Shown piece after piece: positions 1 to 6,224 of a stretch of 8,619 nucleotides of DNA. Source of the stretch: MnTg04 sp036443455 (GTDB lineage Bacteria > Pseudomonadota > Gammaproteobacteria > Steroidobacterales > MnTg04); assembly GCA_036443455.1 (NCBI GenBank), contig JAZFYI010000075.1, positions 1-8,619 of the forward strand, read 5' to 3'. The stretch's first letter is position 1; each line of letters opens with the position of its first letter. A program made the position numbers and the translations under genes. The notes under the pieces are model-generated. The model saw only the letters and a program-made list of their open reading frames with translations, had not been told where the DNA came from and did not search any database.

Positions 1-1
1 C

Positions 2-127
2 GAGTATCCGACTGGGACCTGGTTTTACAAAATACCTTTAAAAACAATCGCTTCTGAGCAGACTTTTAAAGCCTTGGCTAGCGTGATACTTGGTAAACGA
101 GTAGGCTTAGCGGCTGCACCGATGTAA
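2..127 (+). CDS. Possible 3' end of an upstream gene (partial)
   Basis: One forward frame stays open from the window edge for 41 codons and stops at TAA 125-127; the other two forward frames close within about 55 bases. The encoded tail reads plausibly as protein, starting EYPTGTWFYKIPLKT and ending VILGKRVGLAAAPM. The stop lies only 10 bases before the ATG of the next gene, and the ribosome binding site of that gene (126-132) overlaps it, an arrangement typical of genes read in one operon. The stretch is visibly richer in A and T than the genes that follow, so it could instead be non-coding upstream DNA. I recognise no family, and 41 codons are too few to decide. Confidence 0.35.
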   Translation, partial: EYPTGTWFYKIPLKTIASEQTFKALASVILGKRVGLAAAPM

Positions 128-137
128 AGAGGCATTG

Positions 138-2237
138 ATGTCGTTATTCGAAGAACTCAAACGTCGCAACGTCTTTCGCGTGGGGATTGCCTACGTTGTG
201 ACTTCGTGGCTGTTGTTACAGTTTGCCGACATCGTATTGGAAAACATCGCCGCGCCGGCTTGGGTGATGAAGGCGTTTATGCTGGCGCTGGCTTTGGGTT
301 TCCCGCTCGCTTTGTTTTTTGCCTGGGCATTCGAGTTAACGCCTGAGGGTCTCAAGAAAGAAAAAGACGTGGATCGCAGCCAGTCGATCACGCCGCAGAC
401 CGGTCGGAGGCTTGATTACCTGATTTTTGCTGCGATGGCGGTGGCACTGACCTATTTCATCTGGGAGTCGAGATTCAGTTCCCATGAGGAGGCGGTTGTC
501 GAACAGGCGGGGGAGATTCGGGCAGAGCCAAGAAGCAGTGAGAGTCAGGGCAGTGCTGACGATGCCGTTGAACCCAAAGACACCAGGCGCTCCATTGCGG
601 TCCTGCCCTTCACCCATCGCAGCGCCAACCCGGACGACATCTATTTCACTGATGGTGTGCATGACGACTTGCTGACCCAGCTGACTAAAATTCGCGGCTT
701 CAAAGTGATCTCACGAACCTCGGTCATGGAGTACCGGGATACCGTCAAGAATCTGCGTCAGATAGGCGATGAACTGGGGGTCAGCATGATCCTGGAAGGT
801 GCGGTTCAGCGCTCCGGCGCCCGGGTGCGAATCACCGTGCAGTTGATCGATACCGGCAGCGACGAGCATCTGTGGGCCGAGAACTATGACCGTCAACTGA
901 CCACCGAAAATCTTTTCGATATCCAGACAGAGATCGCAACAGCAATCGCAAAAGCAACGCAATCCACGTTGTCGGACAGCGAGATCGCCAACTTCTCCAG
1001 CGCGCCGCCGACGAGCAACCTGGAAGCCTACGAGCTGTATTTGCAGGCGCGGCGATTCACCCTGGGTTCGACCAGCGTCGGAATTTCGCTGACCGGCTAC
1101 CAGACCGCCATCCAGCTTTATGAAGAGGCAATCGCAAAGGACCCACAATTCGCGCTCGCTTATGTGGGTTTGGCAGAAGTGCACTTGACCAATTACTGGA
1201 GCTATGGCGGCGACCTGGAGAACCGGGCGAAGGCGCGCCAAGTGATCGATAAGGCCATATCCCTTGATCCGGACTTGCCCGAAATACAGATGGCGGAGGG
1301 CTTTTATCATTACTGGGGTCTGCTGGATTATTCTGCGGCACTTTCCTACCTGGACAAGGCGATCGAGCTGATGCCGGGCAACGCCGAAGCGTACATGTGG
1401 CGCGCCTGGGCATTGCGGCGATCGGGCCGGTTCGAAAAAGCGATCGAATCCATGCAACAGTCGCTGAGCCTGGATCCGCGCGCCTATTTTAACTGGATGG
1501 AATTGGGGACGACCCGCAGTTATCTCAATCGCTATGATGAAGCTTTTGAGGCGCTGGAACGGGCGCGCAGGCTCGATCCGGATTCATTTTGGGCAAAGAG
1601 TGCTCTGGCCGATTTGTATCTGCTAAAGGATGGCGATCCGGCAAAAGCCGTTGCTGCGATAGTCGGCGCTCAACACGCAATAGAATTTGAAACACGCGGC
1701 GCCTACATTACGGTGCTTGTCATGGCGAGGCGTTTCGATGAAGCATTGGAACTGACGGCGAACTGGCCAGTCGAATGGGAGCAGCAGAGACATTTGTTGA
1801 TTCTTCGCGAGGCGTCGGCCGCCGAAATACTGCACTTTGCCGGCCGCGAGAGCGATTCACGCGAACAGGCCAAACTGGCGCTTGCGCGGCTGGAGCAAAT
1901 GAAACTGGGTTCGCCGGATGATTACCGGATTTACACGCCGGAAGCGATAATGCTGGCGATCATGGGTGATGCCGAAGGCTGTTTGGCTGCGGTAGAGAAA
2001 ACTCTGCAACTCAAACCCGTAGACGCGGTCACGGATATGCAAATTCGTTATCAACTGGCGCGAAGCCTGGCTATCGCGGGGGAAATTGGACGCTCTACCG
2101 GGATGCTGGACTCGTTGATTCCACCGCCAACGACTATTTCCGTGCGCTTCGTTGAGCTTGACCCGGCCTTCGACGGTGTTCGCGACGATCCGGCTTTTGT
2201 TGAGATGCTGGACCGGCACCGGGGCGATGCGATCTGA
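138..2237 (+). CDS. Membrane-anchored TolB-N-like domain plus TPR protein
   Basis: A 699-residue protein of unknown precise role. The N-terminus begins MSLFEELKRRNVFRVGIAYVV, an opening common to many gammaproteobacterial TPR proteins and adenylate-cyclase-like proteins. Three hydrophobic segments are visible at about residues 15-35, 45-66 and 92-109. A charged linker leads to a domain at about 150-280 with the signature SIAVLPF, then FTDGVHDDLLTQL and LGVSMILEGAVQRSGARVRITVQLID, which resembles the TolB N-terminal/FlgO-like fold. From about 295 to 560 there are TPR-like helix pairs with repeated 'A...L.P' endings such as AIAKDPQFALAY, AISLDPDLPE and AIELMPGNAEAY. No cyclase, kinase or DNA-binding domain is present. 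ATG 138 is preferred to the TTG three bases upstream because AAAGAGG (126-132) then sits 5 bases away. The likely role is a protein-interaction scaffold or sensor in the inner membrane; this is inferred from family layout only. Confidence 0.88.
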   Translation: MSLFEELKRRNVFRVGIAYVVTSWLLLQFADIVLENIAAPAWVMKAFMLALALGFPLALFFAWAFELTPEGLKKEKDVDRSQSITPQTGRRLDYLIFAAMAVALTYFIWESRFSSHEEAVVEQAGEIRAEPRSSESQGSADDAVEPKDTRRSIAVLPFTHRSANPDDIYFTDGVHDDLLTQLTKIRGFKVISRTSVMEYRDTVKNLRQIGDELGVSMILEGAVQRSGARVRITVQLIDTGSDEHLWAENYDRQLTTENLFDIQTEIATAIAKATQSTLSDSEIANFSSAPPTSNLEAYELYLQARRFTLGSTSVGISLTGYQTAIQLYEEAIAKDPQFALAYVGLAEVHLTNYWSYGGDLENRAKARQVIDKAISLDPDLPEIQMAEGFYHYWGLLDYSAALSYLDKAIELMPGNAEAYMWRAWALRRSGRFEKAIESMQQSLSLDPRAYFNWMELGTTRSYLNRYDEAFEALERARRLDPDSFWAKSALADLYLLKDGDPAKAVAAIVGAQHAIEFETRGAYITVLVMARRFDEALELTANWPVEWEQQRHLLILREASAAEILHFAGRESDSREQAKLALARLEQMKLGSPDDYRIYTPEAIMLAIMGDAEGCLAAVEKTLQLKPVDAVTDMQIRYQLARSLAIAGEIGRSTGMLDSLIPPPTTISVRFVELDPAFDGVRDDPAFVEMLDRHRGDAI

Positions 2238-2285
2238 CGCATCGATCCGCCGCTGGCGAGCTGCGGCATTAGTTCCGGAGCTTCG

Positions 2286-2296
<11 letters not shown>
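2225..2296. other. Three small hairpins between convergent genes
   Basis: The ends of the TPR gene and ispB face each other across 48 bases. Three inverted repeats are packed here: CGATGCG/CGCATCG (2225-2231 with 2238-2244, loop holding the TGA stop), GCCGC/GCGGC (2249-2253 with 2263-2267), and GAGCTT/AAGCTC (2278-2283 with 2291-2296, spanning the ispB stop). None is followed by a clear T run on either strand, so these are not canonical intrinsic terminators. They may still act as 3'-end structures for both transcripts, or be chance in GC-rich DNA. Confidence 0.3.
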
Positions 2297-3254
<958 letters not shown>

Positions 3255-3282
3255 CGGAAGCCTTTTTTTCAGCGTGGCGGGC

Positions 3283-3312
3283 ATGCTAGGAGGCGGCTGG
3301 GCGAGGTGTCAA
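3283..3312 (-). promoter_or_regulatory. Sigma70 promoter of ispB
   Basis: On the minus strand a perfect -35 box TTGACA (3312-3307) is followed after 18 bases by TAGCAT (3288-3283), a 4/6 match to the -10 consensus. Transcription would start near 3276 and leave a leader of about 22 bases before the ispB ATG at 3254. This also argues against use of the ATG at 3284. Confidence 0.65.
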
Positions 3313-3385
3313 GGTGTTGAGCTGGATACCGGCCAGGATGCACCCTGAAAACGGCCCAAAACCCAAGAAATTCCTTGAAAATCAT

Positions 3386-3414
3386 TTGACCCGGCACCTG
3401 CCAGTCATTAAAAT
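3386..3414 (+). promoter_or_regulatory. Sigma70 promoter of rplU-rpmA
   Basis: TTGACC (3386-3391) and TAAAAT (3409-3414) are each 5/6 matches to consensus and are separated by the optimal 17 bases. The start would be near 3421, giving a leader of about 90 bases. A strong match is expected for a ribosomal protein operon. Confidence 0.75.
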
Positions 3415-3420
3415 TCCCGC

Positions 3421-3511
3421 TCTTTGCCGGGCTGTCCCGGCTTTGGCCGTTCCTGTGCTCAGGTGGCCGAAAAAGGCCGATTGAGAACGGCCCTGGATTC
3501 TGGAGTTTCCG
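3421..3511 (+). promoter_or_regulatory. Structured 5' leader of rplU
   Basis: The untranslated leader can fold strongly. A hairpin GCCGGG/CCCGGC with a four-base loop lies at 3426-3441 and is followed by TTT. Next, GGCCGTTC (3445-3452) pairs perfectly with GAACGGCC (3485-3492), enclosing two short hairpins, CCTG/CAGG (3452-3463) and GGCC/GGCC (3465-3478, loop GAAAAA), so a three-way junction is possible. The rplU ribosome binding site GGAG follows, 6 bases before the ATG. Ribosomal protein leaders often bind their own product; whether this one does is inference. Confidence 0.5.
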
Positions 3512-4012
3512 ATGTACGCTGTAATTAGAACGGGCGGTAAGCAATACCGTGTAGTGCCGGGTGCCCGGCTTCGGGTTGAGAAGCTCGATGCCGAGGAAGG
3601 CGCCAAGGTAGAGTTCGACCAGGTTTTGCTGGTTGGCGAGGGAACTGACGTCACGGTCGGCAAACCATTGGTCGAGGGTGGACTGGTAACGGCCAAGGTG
3701 CTCAGCCAGGGCAAGGGTAAGAAAGTCACGATCATCAAGTTTCATCGCCGCAAGAACTACCTGCGGACGAAGGGGCATCGTCAGTTCTACACCGAGGTCG
3801 AGATCACCGATGTCAGCACCAAGGGCGGTGCGAAGAAAGTTGCGGCCAAGAAACCTGCAGCGGCAAAGGCCCCGGTAAAGAAAGCGGTGGCGAAGAAAGC
3901 CCCGGCGAAGAAAGCTGCGGCTGAGAAGGCGCCCGCCAAAAAGGCGGCCGTCAAGAAAGCACCCGCCAGGAAGGCGGCTGCAAAGAAGGCCACGGCCAAG
4001 AAAGCGGAGTAA
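3512..4012 (+). CDS. rplU: 50S ribosomal protein L21 with Lys/Ala-rich C-terminal tail
   Basis: L21 is an rRNA-binding protein of the large ribosomal subunit. Residues 1-103 match the E. coli protein closely: MYAVIRTGGKQYRV at the start, then IIKFHRRKNYLRTKGHRQF and the core end TEVEITDVST. The usual protein stops near residue 103, but this one continues for 63 residues made almost only of Lys, Ala and Pro, in units like PAKKAAAEKA, with a strong resemblance to bacterial histone H1-like tails. The frame is intact and the stop is followed at once by rpmA, so the tail is genuinely part of the gene as read. The start has GGAG 6 bases upstream. It is first in the rplU-rpmA unit under a strong promoter and a folded leader. 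The function of the tail is unknown; binding of rRNA or DNA by its positive charge is the obvious inference. Confidence 0.95.
   Translation: MYAVIRTGGKQYRVVPGARLRVEKLDAEEGAKVEFDQVLLVGEGTDVTVGKPLVEGGLVTAKVLSQGKGKKVTIIKFHRRKNYLRTKGHRQFYTEVEITDVSTKGGAKKVAAKKPAAAKAPVKKAVAKKAPAKKAAAEKAPAKKAAVKKAPARKAAAKKATAKKAE
3872..4009 (+). repeat. 30-bp tandem repeat encoding the L21 tail
   Basis: Residues 121-166 of L21 form about 4.6 copies of a ten-residue unit: PVKKAVAKKA, PAKKAAAEKA, PAKKAAVKKA, PARKAAAKKA, then TAKKAE. At the DNA level this is a 30-base period with diverged third positions (GCG/GCC/GCT/GCA, AAG/AAA), so the array is not newly duplicated. Length variation between strains would be expected. 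Confidence 0.75.
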
Positions 4013-4018
4013 CAGCAA

Positions 4019-4276
4019 ATGGCACATAAAAAAGCAGGCGGCAGTACGCGTAACGGCCGCGATTCCGAATCCAAACGACTTGGCGTCAAGAAATATGGCG
4101 GCGAGCACGTGGTCCCCGGCAACATTATCGTGCGCCAGCGTGGCACGCATTTTCATGCCGGGCCGAATGTCGGGCTGGGTAACGATCACACCTTGTTTGC
4201 CAAGGCCGAAGGTAAGGTCGTGTTTGCAAACAAGGGTCCGCATAACCGCAAGTTTGTCTCGGTCGAGACCGACTGA
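4019..4276 (+). CDS. rpmA: 50S ribosomal protein L27
   Basis: L27 is a small basic protein whose N-terminus reaches the peptidyl transferase centre. The 85-residue product is full length and shows the family start MAHKKAGGSTRNGRDS, followed by KRLGVKKYGGE, VVPGNIIVRQRGT and HAGPNVGLGNDHTLFA. The N-terminus is the gammaproteobacterial mature form, without the cleaved extension seen in Firmicutes. It begins 6 bases after the rplU stop; its GGAG site (4006-4009) lies in the last codons of rplU, so translation is probably coupled. A terminator follows at 4380-4407. Confidence 0.97.
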   Translation: MAHKKAGGSTRNGRDSESKRLGVKKYGGEHVVPGNIIVRQRGTHFHAGPNVGLGNDHTLFAKAEGKVVFANKGPHNRKFVSVETD

Positions 4277-4280
4277 GGTT

Positions 4281-4303
4281 AAAAGGGGCCGGATTTATTT
4301 ATT
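4281..4303 (+). repeat. A/G4 box repeat, degenerate copy
   Basis: AAAAGGGGCCGG followed by ATTTATTTATT is a diverged copy of the box seen at 6115-6138 (AAAAAGGGGACAGAT then a TATTTTT end). It begins 4 bases after the rpmA stop and runs directly into a REP-like copy, the same pairing seen in the next two gaps. Confidence 0.5.
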
Positions 4304-4344
4304 GCGATTGGCCTTCCGCATCGGGCCTGAAGGACCTCTTACAG
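4304..4344 (-). repeat. REP-like palindrome, degenerate copy
   Basis: The segment GCGATTGGCCTTCC, then CATCGGGCCTGAAGGACC and TCTTACAG, matches the unit at 6226-6269 over its whole length, with a few substitutions and a 3-base length difference. The palindromic core GGGCCTGAAGGaCC has lost one pairing base. Reading GTAGGAG to CGAT as forward, this copy lies on the minus strand. Confidence 0.6.
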
Positions 4345-4379
4345 CCGCTAAAAAATATATCTGATTGCTGCTGTGAATT

Positions 4380-4407
4380 GCCTCGCATTGCCGGGGCTTT
4401 TTTATTT
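4380..4407 (+). terminator. Intrinsic terminator after rpmA
   Basis: GCCTCG (4380-4385) pairs with CGGGGC (4392-4397), with one G-U pair and a six-base loop, and is followed by TTTTTTATTT. It ends the rplU-rpmA transcript and lies just before the predicted obgE promoter, so obgE is probably expressed separately or by read-through. Confidence 0.75.
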
Positions 4408-4426
4408 CCTCCGCCATAAGGCTGCC

Positions 4427-4432
4427 TATAAT
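4427..4432 (+). promoter_or_regulatory. Likely -10 box of obgE
   Basis: A perfect TATAAT stands 27 bases before the obgE ATG. No good -35 box is present at 16-18 bases (TTTCCT is the best), so the promoter is probably weak or needs an activator. Transcription would start near 4439. The obgE ribosome binding site is only a short CAGG five bases before the ATG. Confidence 0.45.
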
Positions 4433-4459
4433 TGGGAGCTCATCTGAATTCAGGTCATT

Positions 4460-5494
4460 ATGAAATTTGTTGACGAAGCCAGTGTCAGGGTCACTGCCGG
4501 AAACGGAGGGCACGGCTGTGTCAGTTTCCGGCGCGAAAAGTTCGTCCCGCTGGGTGGTCCCGACGGTGGCGATGGGGGTGATGGTGGCTCGGTCTGGCTG
4601 GTCGCAGCATCGGGGATCAACACACTGGCCGATTTTCGGGTCCAGCGAAACTACAAAGCCGACGGCGGGATGCAGGGCTCTGGCCGCAATTGCACCGGCA
4701 AGAGCGGCAAGGATCTCGAAGTACCGGTGCCGATCGGTACGATCGTTGCAGATCGTGATACCGAAGAAGTCATCGGCGATCTGACCGCAAACGGCCAGCG
4801 CTTGCTGGTCGCAAAGGGTGGTGTGCACGGGTTGGGAAATACACGCTTCAAAAGCAGCACCAACCGGTCGCCACGGCAATTTACCCGGGGGACCCCTGGC
4901 GAATCGCGCTTTTTGAACCTGGAAATGAAGGTGCTGGCGGATGTTGGGTTGCTGGGTCTGCCGAATGCGGGGAAGTCCACGCTGATTCGCTCGGTCTCGG
5001 CGGCGCGACCCAAGGTGGCCGATTATCCATTCACGACGCTGTACCCGAACCTGGGCGTCGTCTATGTCGGTCCGCAACAGAGTTTTGTGGTTGCCGATAT
5101 ACCGGGGCTCATAGAGGGGGCAGCCGATGGCGCCGGTCTCGGCATCCAGTTTCTCAAGCATCTGCAAAGGACCCGGTTGCTGTGGCATATCGTCGATATT
5201 GCGCCGATGGAAGGCACCGGCGATCCGGTCGACGATGCCCGGGCAATCGCGGCCGAACTGGAGAAATTCAGCCCGGAATTGGCCGAGCGTGAGCGCTGGC
5301 TGGTGCTCAACAAGCAGGATTTGATGTTGCCTGATGAAGCGGAGCAACGTTGCCAGGAAATCGTCGATGGCCTGGGCTGGCAGGGACCGGTCTTCCGGAT
5401 CAGCGCGTTGAGCAACGAGGGCACCAAAGGGCTGGCGGGAGCAACCGCAAACCATCTGGAAAAGCTGGGTGAGGAAGAAGGGGAGCGCCTGTAG
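4460..5494 (+). CDS. obgE: Obg family GTPase (ribosome assembly)
   Basis: ObgE/CgtA is an essential GTPase that acts in late 50S subunit assembly and in stress and growth control. The 344-residue product has the glycine-rich Obg fold at 1-158, including GGPDGGDGGDGG at 32-43 and the sequence MQGSGRNCTGKSG. The G domain follows with G1 GLPNAGKS (166-173), G2 within YPFTTLYPNLG, G3 DIPGLIEG (213-220), G4 NKQD (284-287) and G5 ISA (314-316), all intact. It is preceded by rplU-rpmA as in most bacteria. The protein ends GEEEGERL and is about 45 residues shorter than E. coli ObgE (390), lacking most of the variable acidic tail. The TAG stop lies inside a REP-like repeat (5490-5520), so the 3' end may have been reset by arrival of that repeat. 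Confidence 0.96.
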   Translation: MKFVDEASVRVTAGNGGHGCVSFRREKFVPLGGPDGGDGGDGGSVWLVAASGINTLADFRVQRNYKADGGMQGSGRNCTGKSGKDLEVPVPIGTIVADRDTEEVIGDLTANGQRLLVAKGGVHGLGNTRFKSSTNRSPRQFTRGTPGESRFLNLEMKVLADVGLLGLPNAGKSTLIRSVSAARPKVADYPFTTLYPNLGVVYVGPQQSFVVADIPGLIEGAADGAGLGIQFLKHLQRTRLLWHIVDIAPMEGTGDPVDDARAIAAELEKFSPELAERERWLVLNKQDLMLPDEAEQRCQEIVDGLGWQGPVFRISALSNEGTKGLAGATANHLEKLGEEEGERL

Positions 5495-5520
5495 GAGGGC
5501 CTTCAGGCCCGATATGAGGT
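5490..5520 (+). repeat. REP-like palindrome at the obgE stop
   Basis: TGTAGGA, core GGGCCTTCAGGCCC, then GATATGAGG. The core pairs GGGCC with GGCCC around TTCA. The TAG inside GTAGGA is the obgE stop codon. The trailing GATATGAGG also occurs, inverted, in the copy at 6225-6269, so the family unit is longer than the palindrome. Confidence 0.8.
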
Positions 5521-5541
5521 TGCGCCAACGCCGGCGATTAT

Positions 5542-5563
5542 TGTAGGAGGGCCTTCGCCCGAT
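5542..5563 (+). repeat. REP-like palindrome, shortened core
   Basis: TGTAGGA followed by GGGCCTTCGCCC and GATA. The core lacks two loop-side bases relative to the full copies but still pairs GGGC with GCCC. With the inverted copy at 5575-5598 and the spacer GGAGAGTCCAATCGC it forms a head-to-head pair. Confidence 0.75.
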
Positions 5564-5574
5564 AGGAGAGTCCA

Positions 5575-5598
5575 ATCGCGGCTAAAGCCGCTCCTACA
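5575..5598 (-). repeat. REP-like palindrome, GCGGC subtype, inverted
   Basis: ATCGCGGCTAAAGCCGC followed by TCCTACA; on the minus strand this reads TGTAGGA, GCGGCTTTAGCCGC, GAT. The flanks match the other copies but the stem is a different sequence, so it is a second subtype. Such GTAGGAGC-type palindromes are widespread in gammaproteobacterial genomes. Confidence 0.75.
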
Positions 5599-5614
5599 AA
5601 TCTCTCCGATTTTT

Positions 5615-5637
5615 CGTAGGAGGGCCTTCAGGCCCGA
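5615..5637 (+). repeat. REP-like palindrome
   Basis: CGTAGGA, core GGGCCTTCAGGCCC, then GA. The core is identical to the copy at 5490-5520; the sequence diverges right after GA, so the usual GATATGAGG tail is missing. An A/G4 box in inverse orientation follows 22 bases later. Confidence 0.8.
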
Positions 5638-5659
5638 ATAGCCAAACCAGGCCACGGGC

Positions 5660-5681
5660 AAAAATAAATCTTCCCCTTTTT
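5660..5681 (-). repeat. A/G4 box repeat, inverted
   Basis: AAAAATAAATCTTCCCC then TTTTT; on the minus strand AAAAAGGGGAAGAT then TTATTTTT. It differs from the consensus box by a missing C in GGGGACAG. It lies just beyond the rpsT terminator. Confidence 0.7.
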
Positions 5682-5692
5682 CCCGCCCCATC

Positions 5693-5718
5693 AAAAAAGG
5701 CCGGATCAACCGGCCTTT
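5693..5718 (-). terminator. Intrinsic terminator of rpsT
   Basis: AAAGGCCGG (5696-5704) pairs perfectly with CCGGCCTTT (5710-5718) around the loop ATCAA. On the minus strand the stem ends in TTTTTT, giving a strong rho-independent terminator 34 bases after the rpsT stop. On the plus strand the stem is followed only by TTTCG, so action in the obgE direction would be weaker. Confidence 0.85.
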
Positions 5719-5751
5719 CGTGTTTGCGGTTCAGAAAGAGCTCGAAAAAGC

Positions 5752-6015
5752 TTATTTCATGTCGTTGATATGCTGGTTCAGACGGCTTTTGTGCCGGGCA
5801 GCTTTGTTCTTGTGGATGATGCCCTTGTCGGCCATGCTGTCGATGGTTGGAGTGGCTGCCTTGTAGGCCGCACTGGCCACTTCTTTGTCGCCCGCGGCAA
5901 TCGCGACCACGACCTTCTTGATGGACGTGCGCAGGCTCGAGCGCTGTGCCATGTTGTGGGCGCGGCGCGTGATGTTCTGCCTGGCGCGTTTCTTGGCTGA
6001 TTTGATATTGGCCAC
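5752..6015 (-). CDS. rpsT: 30S ribosomal protein S20
   Basis: S20 binds 16S rRNA early in small-subunit assembly. The product from the chosen start is 87 residues, the same size as E. coli S20, and shares ANIKSAKKRARQ at the N-terminus, RTSIKKV in the middle and KGIIHKNKAARHKSRL near the C-terminus. No ATG precedes this sequence. GTG at 6015 gives exactly the family N-terminus and has GGAG 9 bases upstream. A TTG two codons earlier (6021) is only 3 bases from GGAG and would add two residues, so GTG is preferred. E. coli rpsT also uses a non-ATG start (TTG), part of its translational self-control; the weak start here suggests the same scheme. The gene is monocistronic, divergent from murJ, with clear promoter and terminator. 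Confidence 0.95.
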   Translation of the reverse strand: MANIKSAKKRARQNITRRAHNMAQRSSLRTSIKKVVVAIAAGDKEVASAAYKAATPTIDSMADKGIIHKNKAARHKSRLNQHINDMK

Positions 6016-6074
6016 TGTCAAAAACTCCGTCTAAAAACCGCCCCTGGACCGCCTGGGGCCAAGGGCTCGAAAAG
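6016..6074 (-). promoter_or_regulatory. rpsT 5' leader
   Basis: The leader of about 59 bases contains a GC-rich inverted repeat, GCCCC (6040-6044) with GGGGC (6055-6059), followed by a T-rich stretch, GGAG and the GTG start. It may take part in control by S20, by analogy with E. coli; nothing here proves it. Confidence 0.3.
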
Positions 6075-6080
6075 CCCGGT

Positions 6081-6109
6081 ATTCTCAGTATTTTCAGCGG
6101 CTTTGTCAA
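6081..6109 (-). promoter_or_regulatory. Sigma70 promoter of rpsT
   Basis: On the minus strand a perfect -35 box TTGACA (6109-6104) is followed after 17 bases by GAGAAT (6086-6081), a 4/6 -10 match. The start would be near 6074. The large inverted repeat at 6115-6198 begins only 5 bases upstream of the -35 box. Confidence 0.7.
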
Positions 6110-6114
6110 TGCCG

Positions 6115-6198
6115 AAAAAGGGGACAGATCTATTTTTCTGGCTTTGATACCGCTAACCAGCCGGAATCCGATTGAAAAATAAATCTGTCCCCTTTTTT
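6115..6198. repeat. 84-nt inverted-repeat element made of two A/G4 boxes
   Basis: The left arm 6115-6138 (AAAAAGGGGACAGAT then CTATTTTTC) and the right arm 6174-6197 are reverse complements at 23 of 24 positions, with a 35-base centre. It encodes nothing and resembles a very small MITE-like element. As RNA it would form a long stem ending in TTTTTT on both strands, so it may also act as a two-way terminator or insulator between rpsT and murJ. Similar boxes starting GGGGACAG or GGGGTCAG are, as I recall, scattered through gammaproteobacterial genomes, at times beside REP-associated tyrosine transposase genes; none is present here. Confidence 0.75.
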
Positions 6199-6221
6199 AT
6201 CGGGCCTGAAGGCCCTCCTAC
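6199..6221 (-). repeat. REP-like palindrome, inverted
   Basis: ATC, core GGGCCTGAAGGCCC, then TCCTAC, directly abutting the right arm of the inverted-repeat element. The core is a perfect match in reverse orientation to the copies at 5490 and 5615. Confidence 0.8.
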
Positions 6222-6224
6222 GGT

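Noticed and set aside
3255..3284. ispB start at the upstream ATG (3284)
   Set aside because: It lies within the predicted -10 box, lacks a ribosome binding site and adds ten residues absent from E. coli IspB.
3426..3444. Intrinsic terminator or attenuator in the rplU leader
   Set aside because: The GCCGGG/CCCGGC hairpin is followed by only TTT and lies about 5 bases from the predicted transcript start, so it more likely shapes or protects the 5' end.
3269..4243. Minus-strand open frame of 324 codons across rplU and rpmA
   Set aside because: It covers two certain ribosomal protein genes and two promoters; its low-complexity middle is only the mirror of the L21 Lys/Ala tail.
4295..5575. Long minus-strand open frame (426 codons) opposite obgE
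   Set aside because: It is antisense to a gene with all GTPase motifs intact, shows no recognisable domain, and is explained by GC-rich codon bias of obgE.
5490..5637. CRISPR-like array
   Set aside because: The repeats are self-palindromic, occur in both orientations, have unequal spacing and two subtypes, and no cas gene is near.
6115..6198. Insertion sequence
   Set aside because: The element is 84 bases with no coding capacity and no clear target duplication was seen; kept as an inverted-repeat element only.
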